Source: CBW1002 sp046081905
GTDB taxonomy: Bacteria > Cyanobacteriota > Cyanobacteriia > PCC-6307 > Cyanobiaceae
Length of the DNA stretch: 12,140 nt
Direction of reading: 5' to 3'
Assembly: GCA_046081905.1 (NCBI GenBank)
Contig: JBJTWS010000012.1
Coordinates: 1-12,140 of the forward strand
A program made the position numbers and the translations under genes. The notes under the pieces were generated by a model that worked only from the letters and a program-made list of their open reading frames with translations, had not been told where the DNA came from and ran no database searches. Positions 1-9,600 of this stretch are shown here, piece after piece (the stretch's first letter is position 1; each line of letters begins with the position of its first letter).

Positions 1-647
1 GCCCATGCGCAGCATCTCGTCGGCCTCGTCGAGTACGAGCGATCGCAGCTGCGACAGATCCAGGGTGACTGGCGCATGTGATCCATCACCCGCCCGGGGG
101 TGCCGACCACGATCTGCACGCCGCGGCGCAGCTGCTGGATCTGGTCGCGGAAATCGGCGCCGCCGTACACCGCCAGCACCCGCACATCGCTCATGCGGGA
201 GGCGTAGCTCTGGAAGGAATCGGCCACCTGCATGGCCAGTTCCCGGGTGGGGGCCAGCACCAGCACCTGGGGGCGGCGCTGCTCGGGATCGAGGCGGGCC
301 AGCAGGGGCAGGGCGAAGGCGGCGGTCTTGCCGGTGCCGGTCTGGGCCTGGCCCACCAGGTCGCGGCCGAGCATCAGCTCGGGGATGGCGGCCTGCTGGA
401 TCGGCGAGGGCTGGGCGTAGCCGATCGACGCCAGGGTCTCCAGCAGTTCCGGTGCGAAGCCGAAGCCCGCAAACCCGCTGGTGGGGCGCTCCGCGGGCTC
501 GCCGCCTTCAGCCTCGGCCGTGGCGGCGGCTTCCTCGGGAAGCGGGGTGGAAAGCATGGGCGCAGCGTTGCCGGCCTCAAGCGGGCTGGCGGCGTCAGCG
601 CCGGTGGCGGTGCACAGGGTGCTGCCGCCTTCAAGGGATGGGGTCAC
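1..647 (-). CDS. deaD: DEAD-box ATP-dependent RNA helicase, 5' part, with an apparent frameshift
   Basis: N-terminal part of an RNA-unwinding ATPase of the DeaD/CsdA/Crh type, a family acting in ribosome assembly, RNA decay and cold acclimation. Counting from a GTG at 645-647, the protein has an Ala/Glu/Pro-rich tail (residues 1-58), the Q motif GYAQPSPIQ (76-84), Walker A AQTGTGKT (101-108), motif Ia APTRE (132-136), the GG motif (162-163) and TPGR (183-186). After the residues MDHMRQ the frame breaks: only two bases (67-68) lie where a full codon is expected. The family sequence TLDL...LVLDEADEMLRMG then continues in another frame to the window edge. This is either a one-base sequencing or assembly error or a real inactivating mutation. 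An in-frame stop lies near 738-740, so the start must be downstream of it. GTG 647 and ATG 555-557 are the candidates, both with weak ribosome-binding sites. The 3' end is outside the window. Confidence 0.88.
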   Translation of the reverse strand, partial: MTPSLEGGSTLCTATGADAASPLEAGNAAPMLSTPLPEEAAATAEAEGGEPAERPTSGFAGFGFAPELLETLASIGYAQPSPIQQAAIPELMLGRDLVGQAQTGTGKTAAFALPLLARLDPEQRRPQVLVLAPTRELAMQVADSFQSYASRMSDVRVLAVYGGADFRDQIQQLRRGVQIVVGTPGRVMDHMRQSPWICRSCDRSYSTRPTRCCAW

Positions 648-898
648 GGGTTGTCCGAGCCTGGGAAAACCTTCAACGCAGGCCGGCAGGAACCCAAGGC
701 TTGGAAACGATGTCGAACCTCGAGCGCGGGAACGGTGTCACGGGCGGCCAGGATCTGGCACGGCCGCATTTGCCGCTGGCTTGGACCTGGGAGGGTTTCG
801 GGTCGGGAAATGGCGATGGCGATCCCGGCTCCGGCTCCAGAAAGATTCGACAGCTCACCTGAACTGCCACGCCCTTGATTAAAGGGTGAGCAAGAACA
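648..898 (-). other. Non-coding stretch upstream of the RNA helicase gene
   Basis: About 250 bp separate the stop codon of the cupin gene from the likely start of the helicase gene, far more than any other same-strand gap in the window. Open frames crossing it have no recognisable product and overlap the cupin gene. It probably holds the helicase promoter or a long 5' leader, which is common for cold-regulated RNA helicases. I cannot point to a convincing -35/-10 pair. The only structure I see is the hairpin pair at its upstream end. Confidence 0.35.
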
Positions 899-908
899 CT
901 ACACCCTT
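872..908 (-). terminator. Candidate terminator or attenuator with two competing hairpins
   Basis: Read on the minus strand, AAGGGTG (908-902) and CACCCTT (888-882) form a perfect 7-bp stem around a 13-nt loop that begins with the TAG stop of the cupin gene. The CCCTT of the second arm can instead pair with AAGGG at 876-872 around the 5-nt loop TAATC. The two hairpins share one arm and cannot form together. Only a short T run (TTT at 883-881) is present, so classical intrinsic termination is not certain. The position, at the end of the rec transcription unit and before the helicase gene, fits a terminator or a read-through control element. Confidence 0.4.
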
Positions 909-1315
909 CCGTAATCATCGGCAAAGCGCTCGATGTCGTCCTCCTCCAGCACGCGGCCGCGCTGCACCTCCAGGATCTCCAGCCCCTCGGCGCCGGCGCG
1001 GGCCCGGTGCATGGTGAGGGGAGCGATCTCCACGGAGCTGCCGGGCTGCAGCGGCTGGCTCTCCTCCGCTTCGCCGGGGGTTCCTCCGGGAAGCGTTCCA
1101 GGAAGGCCCAGTTCCACCCAGCCGCTCCCCGCCAGCACCAGCCACTGTTCGAGGCGGTGGTGGTGCCGCTGCCGGCTGAGGCGCTGCCCGGGCTCGATCC
1201 GCAGCCGTTTCACCTTGTAGCCCTCCCCTTCGGCGAGGGTTTCGAACCAGCCCCAGGTGCGCTGCACCACGGCACCCGTGGCGTCACCGGTGGGATCGCT
1301 GCAGTGGGACCTCAT
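899..1315 (-). CDS. Small cupin protein, mannose-6-phosphate isomerase type II-like
   Basis: A 138-residue single-domain cupin resembling the C-terminal sugar-isomerase domain of bifunctional mannose-6-phosphate isomerase/GDP-mannose pyrophosphorylase. Cupin motif 1 is visible as PGQRLSRQRHHHRLEQWLVLAG (two pieces: PGQRLSRQR, residues 42-50, then HHHRLEQWLVLAG, 51-63), with likely metal ligands H51, H53 and E56. Motif 2 is IAPLTMHRARA (97-107), with H103 as the fourth ligand. The C-terminal VQRGRVLEEDDIERFADDYGR (pieces VQRGRVLEEDD and IERFADDYGR) is the family signature. The likely role is mannose-6-phosphate/fructose-6-phosphate interconversion or sugar binding; stand-alone members are not all proven enzymes. 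The ATG overlaps the recD stop as ATGA. The sequence just upstream on the coding strand is pyrimidine-rich with no Shine-Dalgarno motif, so translation probably depends on coupling to recD. Confidence 0.85.
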   Translation of the reverse strand: MRSHCSDPTGDATGAVVQRTWGWFETLAEGEGYKVKRLRIEPGQRLSRQRHHHRLEQWLVLAGSGWVELGLPGTLPGGTPGEAEESQPLQPGSSVEIAPLTMHRARAGAEGLEILEVQRGRVLEEDDIERFADDYGRV

Positions 1316-2940
1316 GGCAGGGGAGGGGTGATCAGCAGTGCCTCACGGCGTGCCCGGGTGAGGGCGGTGTAGAGCAGCCGTGGATCGCCCTGGTCGAGGT
1401 CGCTGAGCAGCACGATCACCCGCTCCGCCTCGCTGCCCTGGGCCTTGTGCACCGTGAGGGCCAGGGCCGGCTCCACGGCCCCATCCAGCTGGGCCGGATG
1501 GAGCCGCAGCCCCTGGCCGAACACCAGGCGGACCTCCCCGTGCGGCGGTCGCAGCAGCACCCCCAGATCGCCGTTCGCCAGGCCCAGGTCCGGCAGGTTG
1601 CGGCAGCAGAGCACCGGCGTGCCCGCCGGCCAGCGGCCAGCGCCGCCGGACGCCCCCAGCAGGGCCGCGTGGATCGTCTCCACCCCCCAACGGCCCCGCC
1701 GCAGGGGCGTGAGCACCAGCAGTTCCCCCAGGGCGGCCAGCAGGGCCTCCAGGGCCGGGCCGCCCTCCTCCTCCTGGCCGGCGGAGGTGGCCAGGCGCTC
1801 CAATTGCCGCTGCCGCCGCCGGAGCGGCTCGAGCACGGCGGCCGGCAGGCCGTCGGCAGGGTGGGCCGTGCGCCAGCGGAGGTTCCCCTGGGGCGGCAGC
1901 TGCGCCAGCGGCTGGCCCAGGTGCCGCAGGCCCGGCTCGCGCCAGTGCCGCAGCTCCTGGGCCAGGGCGGCGATGGCGCCGGCGTTCCGGTAGGTGGTGC
2001 GCAGCAGCACCGACGCCTCCCCCAGCGCCTCCTGCCGCTCCGGCCGCTGCAGCTCCAGCAGCACCGCGCCCGGTCCCACCGGGGGCAGCTGGGCCGGATC
2101 CCCCACCAGCACCAGCCGGGCCTGGGACGGCAGGGCCTCCAGCAGGGCTTCCATCAAGGGCAGATCCACCATCGAGAGCTCATCCACCACCAGCAGGTCG
2201 AGTTCCAGGGGGTGGCGGCGGTGGCGGCCGAAGTGCTCGCCGTTGCTCTCCAGCAGCCGGTGCAGGGTGGTGGCGCTGATCGGGCCCAGCTGCTCCCGCA
2301 GAGGGGGCTCGAGATCGGTGGCGCCCCGGCGCACCGCCTCCTGCAGCCGGGTTGCCGCCTTGCCGGTGGGGGCCGCCAGGTGCAGGCGCAGCTCGGGCTG
2401 GCGCCGCAGCTGGCTGGCGAGGATCTCCACCACGGTGCTCGTCTTGCCGGTGCCCGGGCCGCCGCCCAGCAGCAGCAGCCCCCCCCGCAGGGCGGCCACC
2501 ACCGCCTGCTGCTGCTGGGGATCGAGGCCCCGGGCCGCCGCCGCCTGCCGGGCCTGGCGCAGGTCCGCCTCCTGCGGCAGGGGCTCCAGGGGAGTGCGGG
2601 CCCGCTGCACGAGGGCCTCCAGCACCGCCTCCATCTGGCCGTGCCAGCGGCGCCAGCGCAGATGCCGTCCGTCCACCAGCACCAGGGGAGCGTCGGGTGC
2701 CGCAAGGGGGGAGCGGGCCAGGGCGGTGCGGTGACGTTCGGGCCAGCCGGCCGGCTGCACCTCCGGCGGCGGCGGGCCCTGGAGGTCGAGCTCGAGGCAA
2801 CCCCGCTCCAGGGCGGCCGCCAGGGCGGCGATCAGCTCCTGCAGGGCCGGATCCGCCGCCGTGCCGTAGAGGCGGGGCAGGGCCTCCAGCAGCAGCGCGG
2901 CGAGGCCACCCTCGCGGGCTTTGGGCTCCGGCGGGCTCAT
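1312..2940 (-). CDS. recD: RecBCD helicase subunit RecD (exodeoxyribonuclease V alpha chain)
   Basis: The 5'-to-3' superfamily 1B helicase motor of RecBCD, which processes double-strand breaks for recombination and degrades linear foreign DNA. The predicted protein is 542 residues, somewhat shorter than the 608 of E. coli RecD. Motifs in order: Walker A GGGPGTGKT (159-167), motif Ia AAPTGKAA (189-196), TLHRLL (225-230), Walker B VVDELSMVD (251-259), motif III LVGDPAQLPPVGPG (278-291), motif IV LRTTYRN (313-319), motif V LTVHKAQGSE (495-504) and motif VI YTALTRARR (524-532). The family normally has DEAS in motif II; here it is DELS. The N-terminal 150 residues match the poorly conserved RecB-binding domain by position only. 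The ATG at 2938-2940 overlaps the recB stop (ATGA) and follows a strong purine-rich site, which supports this start. All catalytic motifs are present, so I expect an active motor. Confidence 0.95.
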   Translation of the reverse strand: MSPPEPKAREGGLAALLLEALPRLYGTAADPALQELIAALAAALERGCLELDLQGPPPPEVQPAGWPERHRTALARSPLAAPDAPLVLVDGRHLRWRRWHGQMEAVLEALVQRARTPLEPLPQEADLRQARQAAAARGLDPQQQQAVVAALRGGLLLLGGGPGTGKTSTVVEILASQLRRQPELRLHLAAPTGKAATRLQEAVRRGATDLEPPLREQLGPISATTLHRLLESNGEHFGRHRRHPLELDLLVVDELSMVDLPLMEALLEALPSQARLVLVGDPAQLPPVGPGAVLLELQRPERQEALGEASVLLRTTYRNAGAIAALAQELRHWREPGLRHLGQPLAQLPPQGNLRWRTAHPADGLPAAVLEPLRRRQRQLERLATSAGQEEEGGPALEALLAALGELLVLTPLRRGRWGVETIHAALLGASGGAGRWPAGTPVLCCRNLPDLGLANGDLGVLLRPPHGEVRLVFGQGLRLHPAQLDGAVEPALALTVHKAQGSEAERVIVLLSDLDQGDPRLLYTALTRARREALLITPPLP

Positions 2941-5900
2941 GGCCGCTCCTCCCCGCCGGGCTCGGCCCCGCTGCCCTGCTCGAGCAGCTGATCGAGGGCC
3001 AGCAGCCGCCCCAGCGGCGGCCGTTCCACCAGCACCCCCGGCACCCCGCCGCCCGTCTGGGCCACCTCCACGGCCGCGGGGCCGCCGCCCGGCATCCCGC
3101 GCAGAAACGCGTAGGCAGCCCCGCCCAGATCCCGCTCCGGGCGGTAGCCGGGCAGGCGCCAGCGGAGGTAGCGGTGCAGGGCCACGAGGTAGAGGTGGGC
3201 CTGCAGAACGTAGTGGTGCTGCGCCATCTGGGCCGCCATCGCCGCCGGGTCGTAGTGGGCGGGGCCGCAGGCCAGCGGTTGCCCTTCGCTGTTGCGCTCG
3301 CCGATCCAGTTGCTCTTCCAGTCGAGCACCCACCAGCGCCCGTCCTGGCGGAACACCAGGTCGATCGAGCCCGTGAGAAAGCCCCGGCCGCACAGCTCCA
3401 GCGCGGCGAGGCTGTGCCCGTAGGCCGCGTCCGCCAGACCTCCCGGGTGGGCCGCGAAGACGCGGGCCAGGCCGCGGGCATCCACGCCTCCCCACCGCGG
3501 CGACTCCACCGCCAGGGGCAGATCGAAGCGCAGCTCGTTGAGGCGCTCCTCCAGAGGCACCTGCGCAAGGGTGAAGGTCCCCAGGGCGCCCCCCAGCGGC
3601 GTGTGGCGCAGCTGCTCGATCCCCTGCTGCACGGACTCCCACAGTTCCGGCGCCAGGCCGCCCCGCTCCAGTTCCTCCGCCACCACCGCTTCGGTGGCGG
3701 GATCGTCGCCGGGCCGGCGGTAGTCGATCCGCTCGAGGATGCGGTGCAGGGTGTCGCCGGCGGCGGGGCCGCGGGGAAAGTCCGACAGGGGGCCGTGGCG
3801 CTCCCAGGGACCTGTGGCGGCGCGGGGGGCTGCGGGGATGCCGGGGGCTGGGGCATCGGCCGCCGCAAGGCCGTCGGCTTCGTCCGCGTCGCGGCCCTCC
3901 TCCAGGGCGGCCGGCGGCAGGCTGGCGTTCCCCTGGGTCCAGGAGGAATAGCTGCCGCGGCCCCAGCGGGTGTCGATCGGGTGGCGGGGTAGGGGGCCCG
4001 CCTCCAGCTCCCCCCTGGGGGCCGGCCGCTGCCAGCGGCGGCCGGGGGCGGGCAGGCCGGCGGGATCGATCCGGTGCAGGGGCAGATCGCCGGGCTGCCG
4101 CAGGGCACCGGAGCGCTCCAGCAGCCAGGGGGCCAGCGGATTGGCCTGGTGCTTCGCCGGGGGCGGCTCCAACCAGCCCAGCACCAGCAGATGGCGGGCG
4201 CGGGTGAGGGCCACGTAGGCGAGCCGCTCGTTCTCCTGCTGCTCTGCCTCGTGATCCTGGCGGGCGGCGCGGCGGCCCTGGCCCCAGTGGGGGGAGAGGT
4301 GCAGGTCCAGCCGGGGGGCATCGCTGCCGGGCGGCCGCCAGCGCCGGCCGATCTCGCGGGGGTGGGCCGTGGGGGGGGAGGGCGCCCGCCAGAGGTAGGG
4401 GCACACCACCACCGGATACTCCAGGCCCTTGCTGCGGTGCACCGTCACCACCGCCACCGCTGAGTCGGCGGCATCGCTCTGGAGTTGGTGGGCCTCCGGC
4501 AGGGGGCGGTCTGGGTCGAGCCGCAGGCGGCGCAGCCAGTCGGCGGCGGCCTCCACCGGTAGCCCCTGCTGGTGCATCCGCTCCTGCACCAGCTCGGCGC
4601 TCTGCTGCAGATCCGCCAGCAGCCGCCCCCGCAACGACAGGCGGGCGATGCCCTCGGTGCGGAGCAGCTGCGCCAGCACCCCCAGCAGGCCCAGCTGCGG
4701 CAGCCGCTCCCCCAGGCGGCTGATCCGCTCTGCCAGTCGCGCCCAGGCCTCCGGGGGCGCTCCGGCCAGCTCCGCCGCCGACCAGCCCAGCAGCGGGGAG
4801 GCCGCCAGCAGCCGGCGGCGGCCGTCGCTGGCGGGATCCGCCAGGGCATCGAGCAGCCGCTGCAGGGCCGCGGCGCCCTCGGTGGCGAACACATCGCCGC
4901 GGCTCACCAGGCGGCTGGGGAGCCCCCGCTGCTCCAGGGCACGCCGCAGCTCCTCGGCCTGGTCGTGGCGGCTCACCAGCAGGCAGAGGTCCTGGGGCTG
5001 CAGCTCCAGGTCCCGCTCCAGCAGCTGCAGGCAGAGGGCCGCCGTGCGCTCCGGCAGATCCGCCTCGTTGTCGTAGGGGAGCAGCTGCAGGGGGGCCTCC
5101 CCCTCCGGCAGCCGCAACTCCCCCTTGGCCGCCCGGGACACCACCGCCGGCACCTCCAGATCGGAGCGCACCATGCCGCGGCCCATCAGGGCGTTGAGCG
5201 CCTCCACCAGGGGCTCGGAGGAGCGGCGGTTCTCCCGCAGTTCGTGGATCGCCTCGGCGCCCCGGCGGGCCTGGCGGTAGGTGGCCAGCTCGCCGCCGCG
5301 GAAGCGGTAGATGGCCTGCTTCGGGTCGCCCACCATCACCAGCAGGTGGCCGCGGCCTTGGGGTTCCCCCTCCTGGGGGCCGGCGAAGGCCCGCTCCAGG
5401 ATCCGCCACTGGATCGGATCGGTGTCCTGGAATTCATCGATCAGGGCCACCCGGTAGCGCTGCCGCACCGCCGCCAGCAGCGCGGCGTGCTCGGTTCCCT
5501 CCGCCCCGGGATCGAGGCCCACCAACAGCTCCCCGAAGCCCATCCGCCCCGCCCGGCCGCGGCGCCGCCGCAGCTCCCCGCGGCCCCAGTGGGCGAAGTG
5601 GAGCAGGCAGAGCTCCAGGGGGCCATCCACGAGGGCGCCGATCGCCTCCAGCAGCGGGGCCTCCGGCAGGGGGGAGCCCTCACCGGTGATCGGGTCGCTC
5701 GCCCGGCTCCAGGGGGCCGGATGGAAATAATCGAGCAGCAGCCGTTTGGGCTCGGCCGCCTGGCTGGCGCCGTTGCGCAGCTCCAGCACCTCCCGCAGGC
5801 TGGGCATCCCCTGCAGGCCATCCAGCCAGTGGTTCACCAGCGCCACCCGATCCGTGCGCGGCTTGGCGGCATAGGGAGTGGCCTTGACCGGGGATCCCGC

Positions 5901-6689
5901 CGCCTTGAGGTCGGCGGGGAGACGCCGAAAGGCCTGCTCCAGCCCCTCCCCCCGCTGCCGCCACTCCACCAGGAACCGCTGCCAGAGATCTGGCCACAGG
6001 GCCTCCAGCTGGGGCGCCAGGGGCCGTTCCACCGCCAGGCCCTCCGGCAGGGGATCCAGGCCCAGGGCGGGATCGCCGTCGAGCTGCTGCAACAGGTTGC
6101 GCAGCCGCTCCGGCGCCAGGCCCCGCTGCTGCAGGCCCGCCAGCAGGGGGGGCGGCAGGGGGAGCAGCTGCTGCTGCCAGTAGTCGTGGCACACCTGGGT
6201 AAGCCGCTCGCCATCGTCGTTCTCCAGCTCCACCGCGGGGCCCAGGCCTGCCTCCAGGGCCCGCCGCTGCAGGGTGCGGCGGCAGAAGCCATGGATCGTG
6301 GTGATGTCGGCCCGGTCGAGCTCCTCGAGGGCCAGCAGCAGCCGGCCCCGTAGCGGGTTGCGTTCCGCCGGATCGCTCGGCTGCCCCTCCAGCCAGGCGG
6401 CGAGCACCCCATCCCCCGGACTCCGCGCCGCGCCGCCGGGCTCCAGCAGGTCGAGGGCCTCCTGCAGGCGCCGGGCGATCCGGTCGCGCAGTTCCGCGGC
6501 GGCGGCCTCGGTGAAGGTCACCACCAGCAGCTGCTCCAGCCGCAGGGGATCCTCCGGCCGGGTCACAAGCCGAAGCACCAGGTGGGCCAGGGCGAAGGTC
6601 TTGCCGGTGCCGGCGCTGGCCTCCAGCAACTGCACCCCGGCCTCCAGCGGGAAGGTGTTGGCGTCGAAGGCGAGCCGGGGGGCCGTCAT
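2937..6689 (-). CDS. recB: RecBCD helicase-nuclease subunit RecB (exodeoxyribonuclease V beta chain)
   Basis: The 3'-to-5' superfamily 1A helicase and only nuclease of RecBCD; it also loads RecA after Chi recognition. The protein is 1250 residues (E. coli RecB 1180). Helicase motifs: Walker A LLEASAGTGKTF (21-32), motif Ia VVTFTEAAAAELRDR (56-70), TIHGFC (131-136), motif II LIDEFQDTD (416-424), motif III VGDPKQAIYRFRGGE (453-467), motif IV RENRRSS (485-491), motif V TVHRSKGLEYPVV (749-761) and motif VI ENERLAYVALTRARH (819-833). A low-complexity Ala/Pro-rich linker of about 90 residues (roughly 880-970) precedes the nuclease domain. That domain carries H982 in GDTLHRILE, D1110 in GSIDLVF, D1123 and K1125 in LDWKSNW, and the QxxxY pair Q1163/Y1167. 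These correspond to E. coli H956, D1067, D1080 and K1082, so the nuclease looks intact. The gene overlaps recC and recD by 4 bp each. Confidence 0.97.
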   Translation of the reverse strand: MTAPRLAFDANTFPLEAGVQLLEASAGTGKTFALAHLVLRLVTRPEDPLRLEQLLVVTFTEAAAAELRDRIARRLQEALDLLEPGGAARSPGDGVLAAWLEGQPSDPAERNPLRGRLLLALEELDRADITTIHGFCRRTLQRRALEAGLGPAVELENDDGERLTQVCHDYWQQQLLPLPPPLLAGLQQRGLAPERLRNLLQQLDGDPALGLDPLPEGLAVERPLAPQLEALWPDLWQRFLVEWRQRGEGLEQAFRRLPADLKAAGSPVKATPYAAKPRTDRVALVNHWLDGLQGMPSLREVLELRNGASQAAEPKRLLLDYFHPAPWSRASDPITGEGSPLPEAPLLEAIGALVDGPLELCLLHFAHWGRGELRRRRGRAGRMGFGELLVGLDPGAEGTEHAALLAAVRQRYRVALIDEFQDTDPIQWRILERAFAGPQEGEPQGRGHLLVMVGDPKQAIYRFRGGELATYRQARRGAEAIHELRENRRSSEPLVEALNALMGRGMVRSDLEVPAVVSRAAKGELRLPEGEAPLQLLPYDNEADLPERTAALCLQLLERDLELQPQDLCLLVSRHDQAEELRRALEQRGLPSRLVSRGDVFATEGAAALQRLLDALADPASDGRRRLLAASPLLGWSAAELAGAPPEAWARLAERISRLGERLPQLGLLGVLAQLLRTEGIARLSLRGRLLADLQQSAELVQERMHQQGLPVEAAADWLRRLRLDPDRPLPEAHQLQSDAADSAVAVVTVHRSKGLEYPVVVCPYLWRAPSPPTAHPREIGRRWRPPGSDAPRLDLHLSPHWGQGRRAARQDHEAEQQENERLAYVALTRARHLLVLGWLEPPPAKHQANPLAPWLLERSGALRQPGDLPLHRIDPAGLPAPGRRWQRPAPRGELEAGPLPRHPIDTRWGRGSYSSWTQGNASLPPAALEEGRDADEADGLAAADAPAPGIPAAPRAATGPWERHGPLSDFPRGPAAGDTLHRILERIDYRRPGDDPATEAVVAEELERGGLAPELWESVQQGIEQLRHTPLGGALGTFTLAQVPLEERLNELRFDLPLAVESPRWGGVDARGLARVFAAHPGGLADAAYGHSLAALELCGRGFLTGSIDLVFRQDGRWWVLDWKSNWIGERNSEGQPLACGPAHYDPAAMAAQMAQHHYVLQAHLYLVALHRYLRWRLPGYRPERDLGGAAYAFLRGMPGGGPAAVEVAQTGGGVPGVLVERPPLGRLLALDQLLEQGSGAEPGGEERP
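2947..2954 (-). promoter_or_regulatory. Ribosome-binding site of recD inside the end of recB
   Basis: On the minus strand, GGGGAGGA lies 6 nt before the recD ATG, within the last codons of recB. It fixes the recD start at 2940, although the recD frame stays open far upstream. It also shows that recD can be initiated independently as well as by coupling through the ATGA overlap. Confidence 0.7.
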
Positions 6690-9600
6690 GGGGCCTTGCC
6701 TCCCGGATTCACGGCCTCCCAGTGCTCCAGCAGCGGGCCCTGCAGCGCCAGGGCCAGCTCCGGCAGCGGCCCCTCCAGCAGGGGGCGGATGCCCAGCGTG
6801 CGCCCGAAGCAGAGGGCCATCACCTCCTCCTCCCGCTCCCCCTGCCGCCCCCGATCCCCTTCCCAGGCCTTGCGGGCCTCCCGTGGCCCGGTGCCGGGCT
6901 TTTTGATCTCCGCGGCCGTGTAGGCCCAGCCCGTCTGGGGCGGCACCGGCCAGCAGGTGTGGCGGTGGGCCTGCCGCAGGGCCCGCAGCGCCTCCAGATG
7001 CTCCTGCGCCTGGGAGGCGCCGGGCGGCCGCAGGCGCTCCAGCACCCGGAACTGATCCTCCTGGCGCGCCACCAGCACCGCCTCGCGGGGCCGCTCCCCG
7101 GCCGCCACCGCCAGCAGCAGCTGCAGCCAGAGGCTCAGCCGCTCGGCGTGGCGGGGCCGGCCCACGCGAACCTCCACCAGCCGCTCGCCCCGCCAGGGCA
7201 GCTCCGCCGCCAGCCCCGCCGCGGCCACGGGCCGCGCGGCGGGCTGCCCCAGGGCCGTCAGGCAGCCCTGCAGCGAAGTCCAGCGCGATTCGAGTCGCTC
7301 GGCCTCCAGGGCCCCGGCACTGCCGGCGGGCAGCACCCCCTGGCCGCGGGTGCGCTCCGGCCAGCAGGGAAACGGCGTGTCCGGTGCCGCTGCCGGGAGC
7401 GCCTCCAGTTCCTGCTTCAGCAGCCGTGCGCGCATCAACTCCTCCAGGGCCAGGGCCTCGAGGCTCTCCACCGGCCGACCCCATTCCCGTGGCCGCAGGC
7501 AGAGGCTCTCCAGCCAGCACTCCTGCGGCCGCTGGAGCCAGCGCAGCAGTTCCCCGAAGCTCTCGCTGGGTTCCCCGCTGGACTCCCCGCCCGGGGCCTC
7601 GCCGCCGGCCCGCTCCGGCGGGGTGGCGGCGGGGATCGCCAGGGGCCGGGGCGGTGCGGGGTTGCGCTGCTCCAGCAGGCGCCGGGTCTCCAGCAGCCGC
7701 CGGTCGCTGCAGGGGGCCGGCCGCTCCCCCTCCGGCAGGAAGTTGCGGCGCTCCAGCGGGTTGGCGCAGTGCTCCCACACCAGTTGCCGGGCCTCCTCCT
7801 CCCCCAGTTCCTGCTCCAGCAGCGCCAGCCACTGGCGCACCGGGGTGGAGGGGGTGAGGGCTTCGCCGCTGCGCTCCTCGCGGCTGCTCCAGGTCACCAG
7901 CAGGTGCTGGCGGGCCGAGAGCAGGCTCTCCAGCAGCACGTAGCGGTCCTGGTCGGCGGCGGCCGGATCCCCGAGGCAGCGCTGCCGCTCCATCAGGTGG
8001 AAGCCGGGCCTCTCCCGCTGACGGGGGAACTGGCCGGCATCGAGCCCCAGCAGCACGATCACCCGGTGGGGAATGGCCCGCATCGGCTCCAGGGCGCCGA
8101 TCGTGAGGGCACCGCTGCGGTGGCCGAAGCGACCGCTCTCGGCCCCCAGCCGCTCCCCCAGCACTTCCCCCACCACCGGCGCCTGCAGGAGCATCTCGCT
8201 GTTGCTTGCCACCGCCAGCCAGTCGCTCAGGGCTGCCTGGATCGGCGGCAGCTCCCAGGCCCGCTCGCCGCCGTCGCCGAACAGCTCCTCCAGCAGCTGC
8301 CGCAGCACCGTCCCCCAGGCGGCCGGCGTGCGGCCCCGGGCGAGGGCCTCGAGCCAGCGCTGCAGATTCCGCAGCAGCGCCAGCCAGCGGATCTGCCCCT
8401 CGAGATCCCCCGCCAGGGGCAGGGGGGCGCAGCCGGCCGGAGCCAGGCCCGGCTCCGCCGGCAACACCAGCCCCAGCAGGAGCCGATCGATCGCCCATTC
8501 GAGGCTGTGGGTGGGGTTGCCGCCGCGGCTGCGGCCGTCGAGGCCCCAGCGGAAGCCCACCTCCTGCAACCGCTCGGTGATCGCTCCGGCCTCGCGGGCC
8601 GGGATGCCGCGCCGCTCCAGCAGCGGCCCGCAGCCCAGCAGCGCCTCCAGATCCGCGGCGGTGAGCCGTTCGCCCCCCAGGGCCAGCAGCTGCAGCAGGG
8701 CCTGGGCGATCCCCGCCTCGCTCTGCTGGCTGCGGTCGGTGAGGCGCCAGGGGAGGGCCACGCCGGTGGCTTCGCTGTCGCCGAACACGGCGGCCACCAG
8801 GGGCGCGAACCGGTCCACCTGCGGCGTCATCACCAGTATGTCGCGCGGGGCGAGGCTGGGATCGGTGGCCATCAGCTGCAGCAGCCGGTCGCGCACGATC
8901 TGCACCTGCCGCAACCGCCCCGGGCAGGCATGGAACTCCAGGGAGCCATCCCCCGCCGGCCTCTGCAGGGGCTCGGCCGCCGCCGGATCCACCAACTGCT
9001 GCTGCAGCTGCTCCAGCAGGCTCGGCTGCCGCGGCGGCTGCCCCCCCGCCCCCTGGCGGGCCATGGTGGCGGCCCCGAGGAACAGGTCGTCTTCCCGCGA
9101 TCCGCCGAGCTGGGTGTCGCCCGATCCCTCCAGCAACTGCTGGAACTCCGCCCCCAGCCGCCCGAAGCGGGCCTCCAGCCTGGGTCTCTCCAGCAGCCAG
9201 TCCTCCCCCAGGGGCGGCAGGGCCGTCAGGTCCGCCGCCGGTTCGCACCGCCGCTGCCACAGGTCGCGGCAGGGGGTGAGCAGGTAGATCTCCACCTCCA
9301 GAAATCCCGAGAGGGCCTGCAGCAGCTCCACCTGCACCGGCGCCATGCTGCTGATGCCGAAGAGGCGCAGCACGGTGCCCTCCGCCAGGCCGGGCAGGGG
9401 GCGCCCCAGCGGCCAGCGCCGCAGCTGCTCGATCGCCTCCCCCACCCGCAGCCCGAAGGGCAGGGCCTCGATCCGCTCCGCCAGCTGGCGCAGCAGCAGC
9501 GGCTGCCACCGCTGCGATTGCGGCAGGGGCTGGCCGCGTCCATCCACCGGATCTCCCGCCAGCCAGCGGCGCACCAGGGCGGGGCGGTAGAGGGTGTAGT

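Noticed and set aside
673..924. An 83-codon minus-strand frame between the cupin and helicase genes.
   Set aside because: It starts inside the cupin coding region in another frame, has no ribosome-binding site or known motif, and crosses the probable terminator.
1312..5409. A 1365-codon frame ending in RecD, suggesting a long N-terminal extension.
   Set aside because: Upstream of 2940 it is an out-of-frame reading of recB, low-complexity in composition; the RecD start at 2940 has a strong ribosome-binding site and the expected ATGA overlap.
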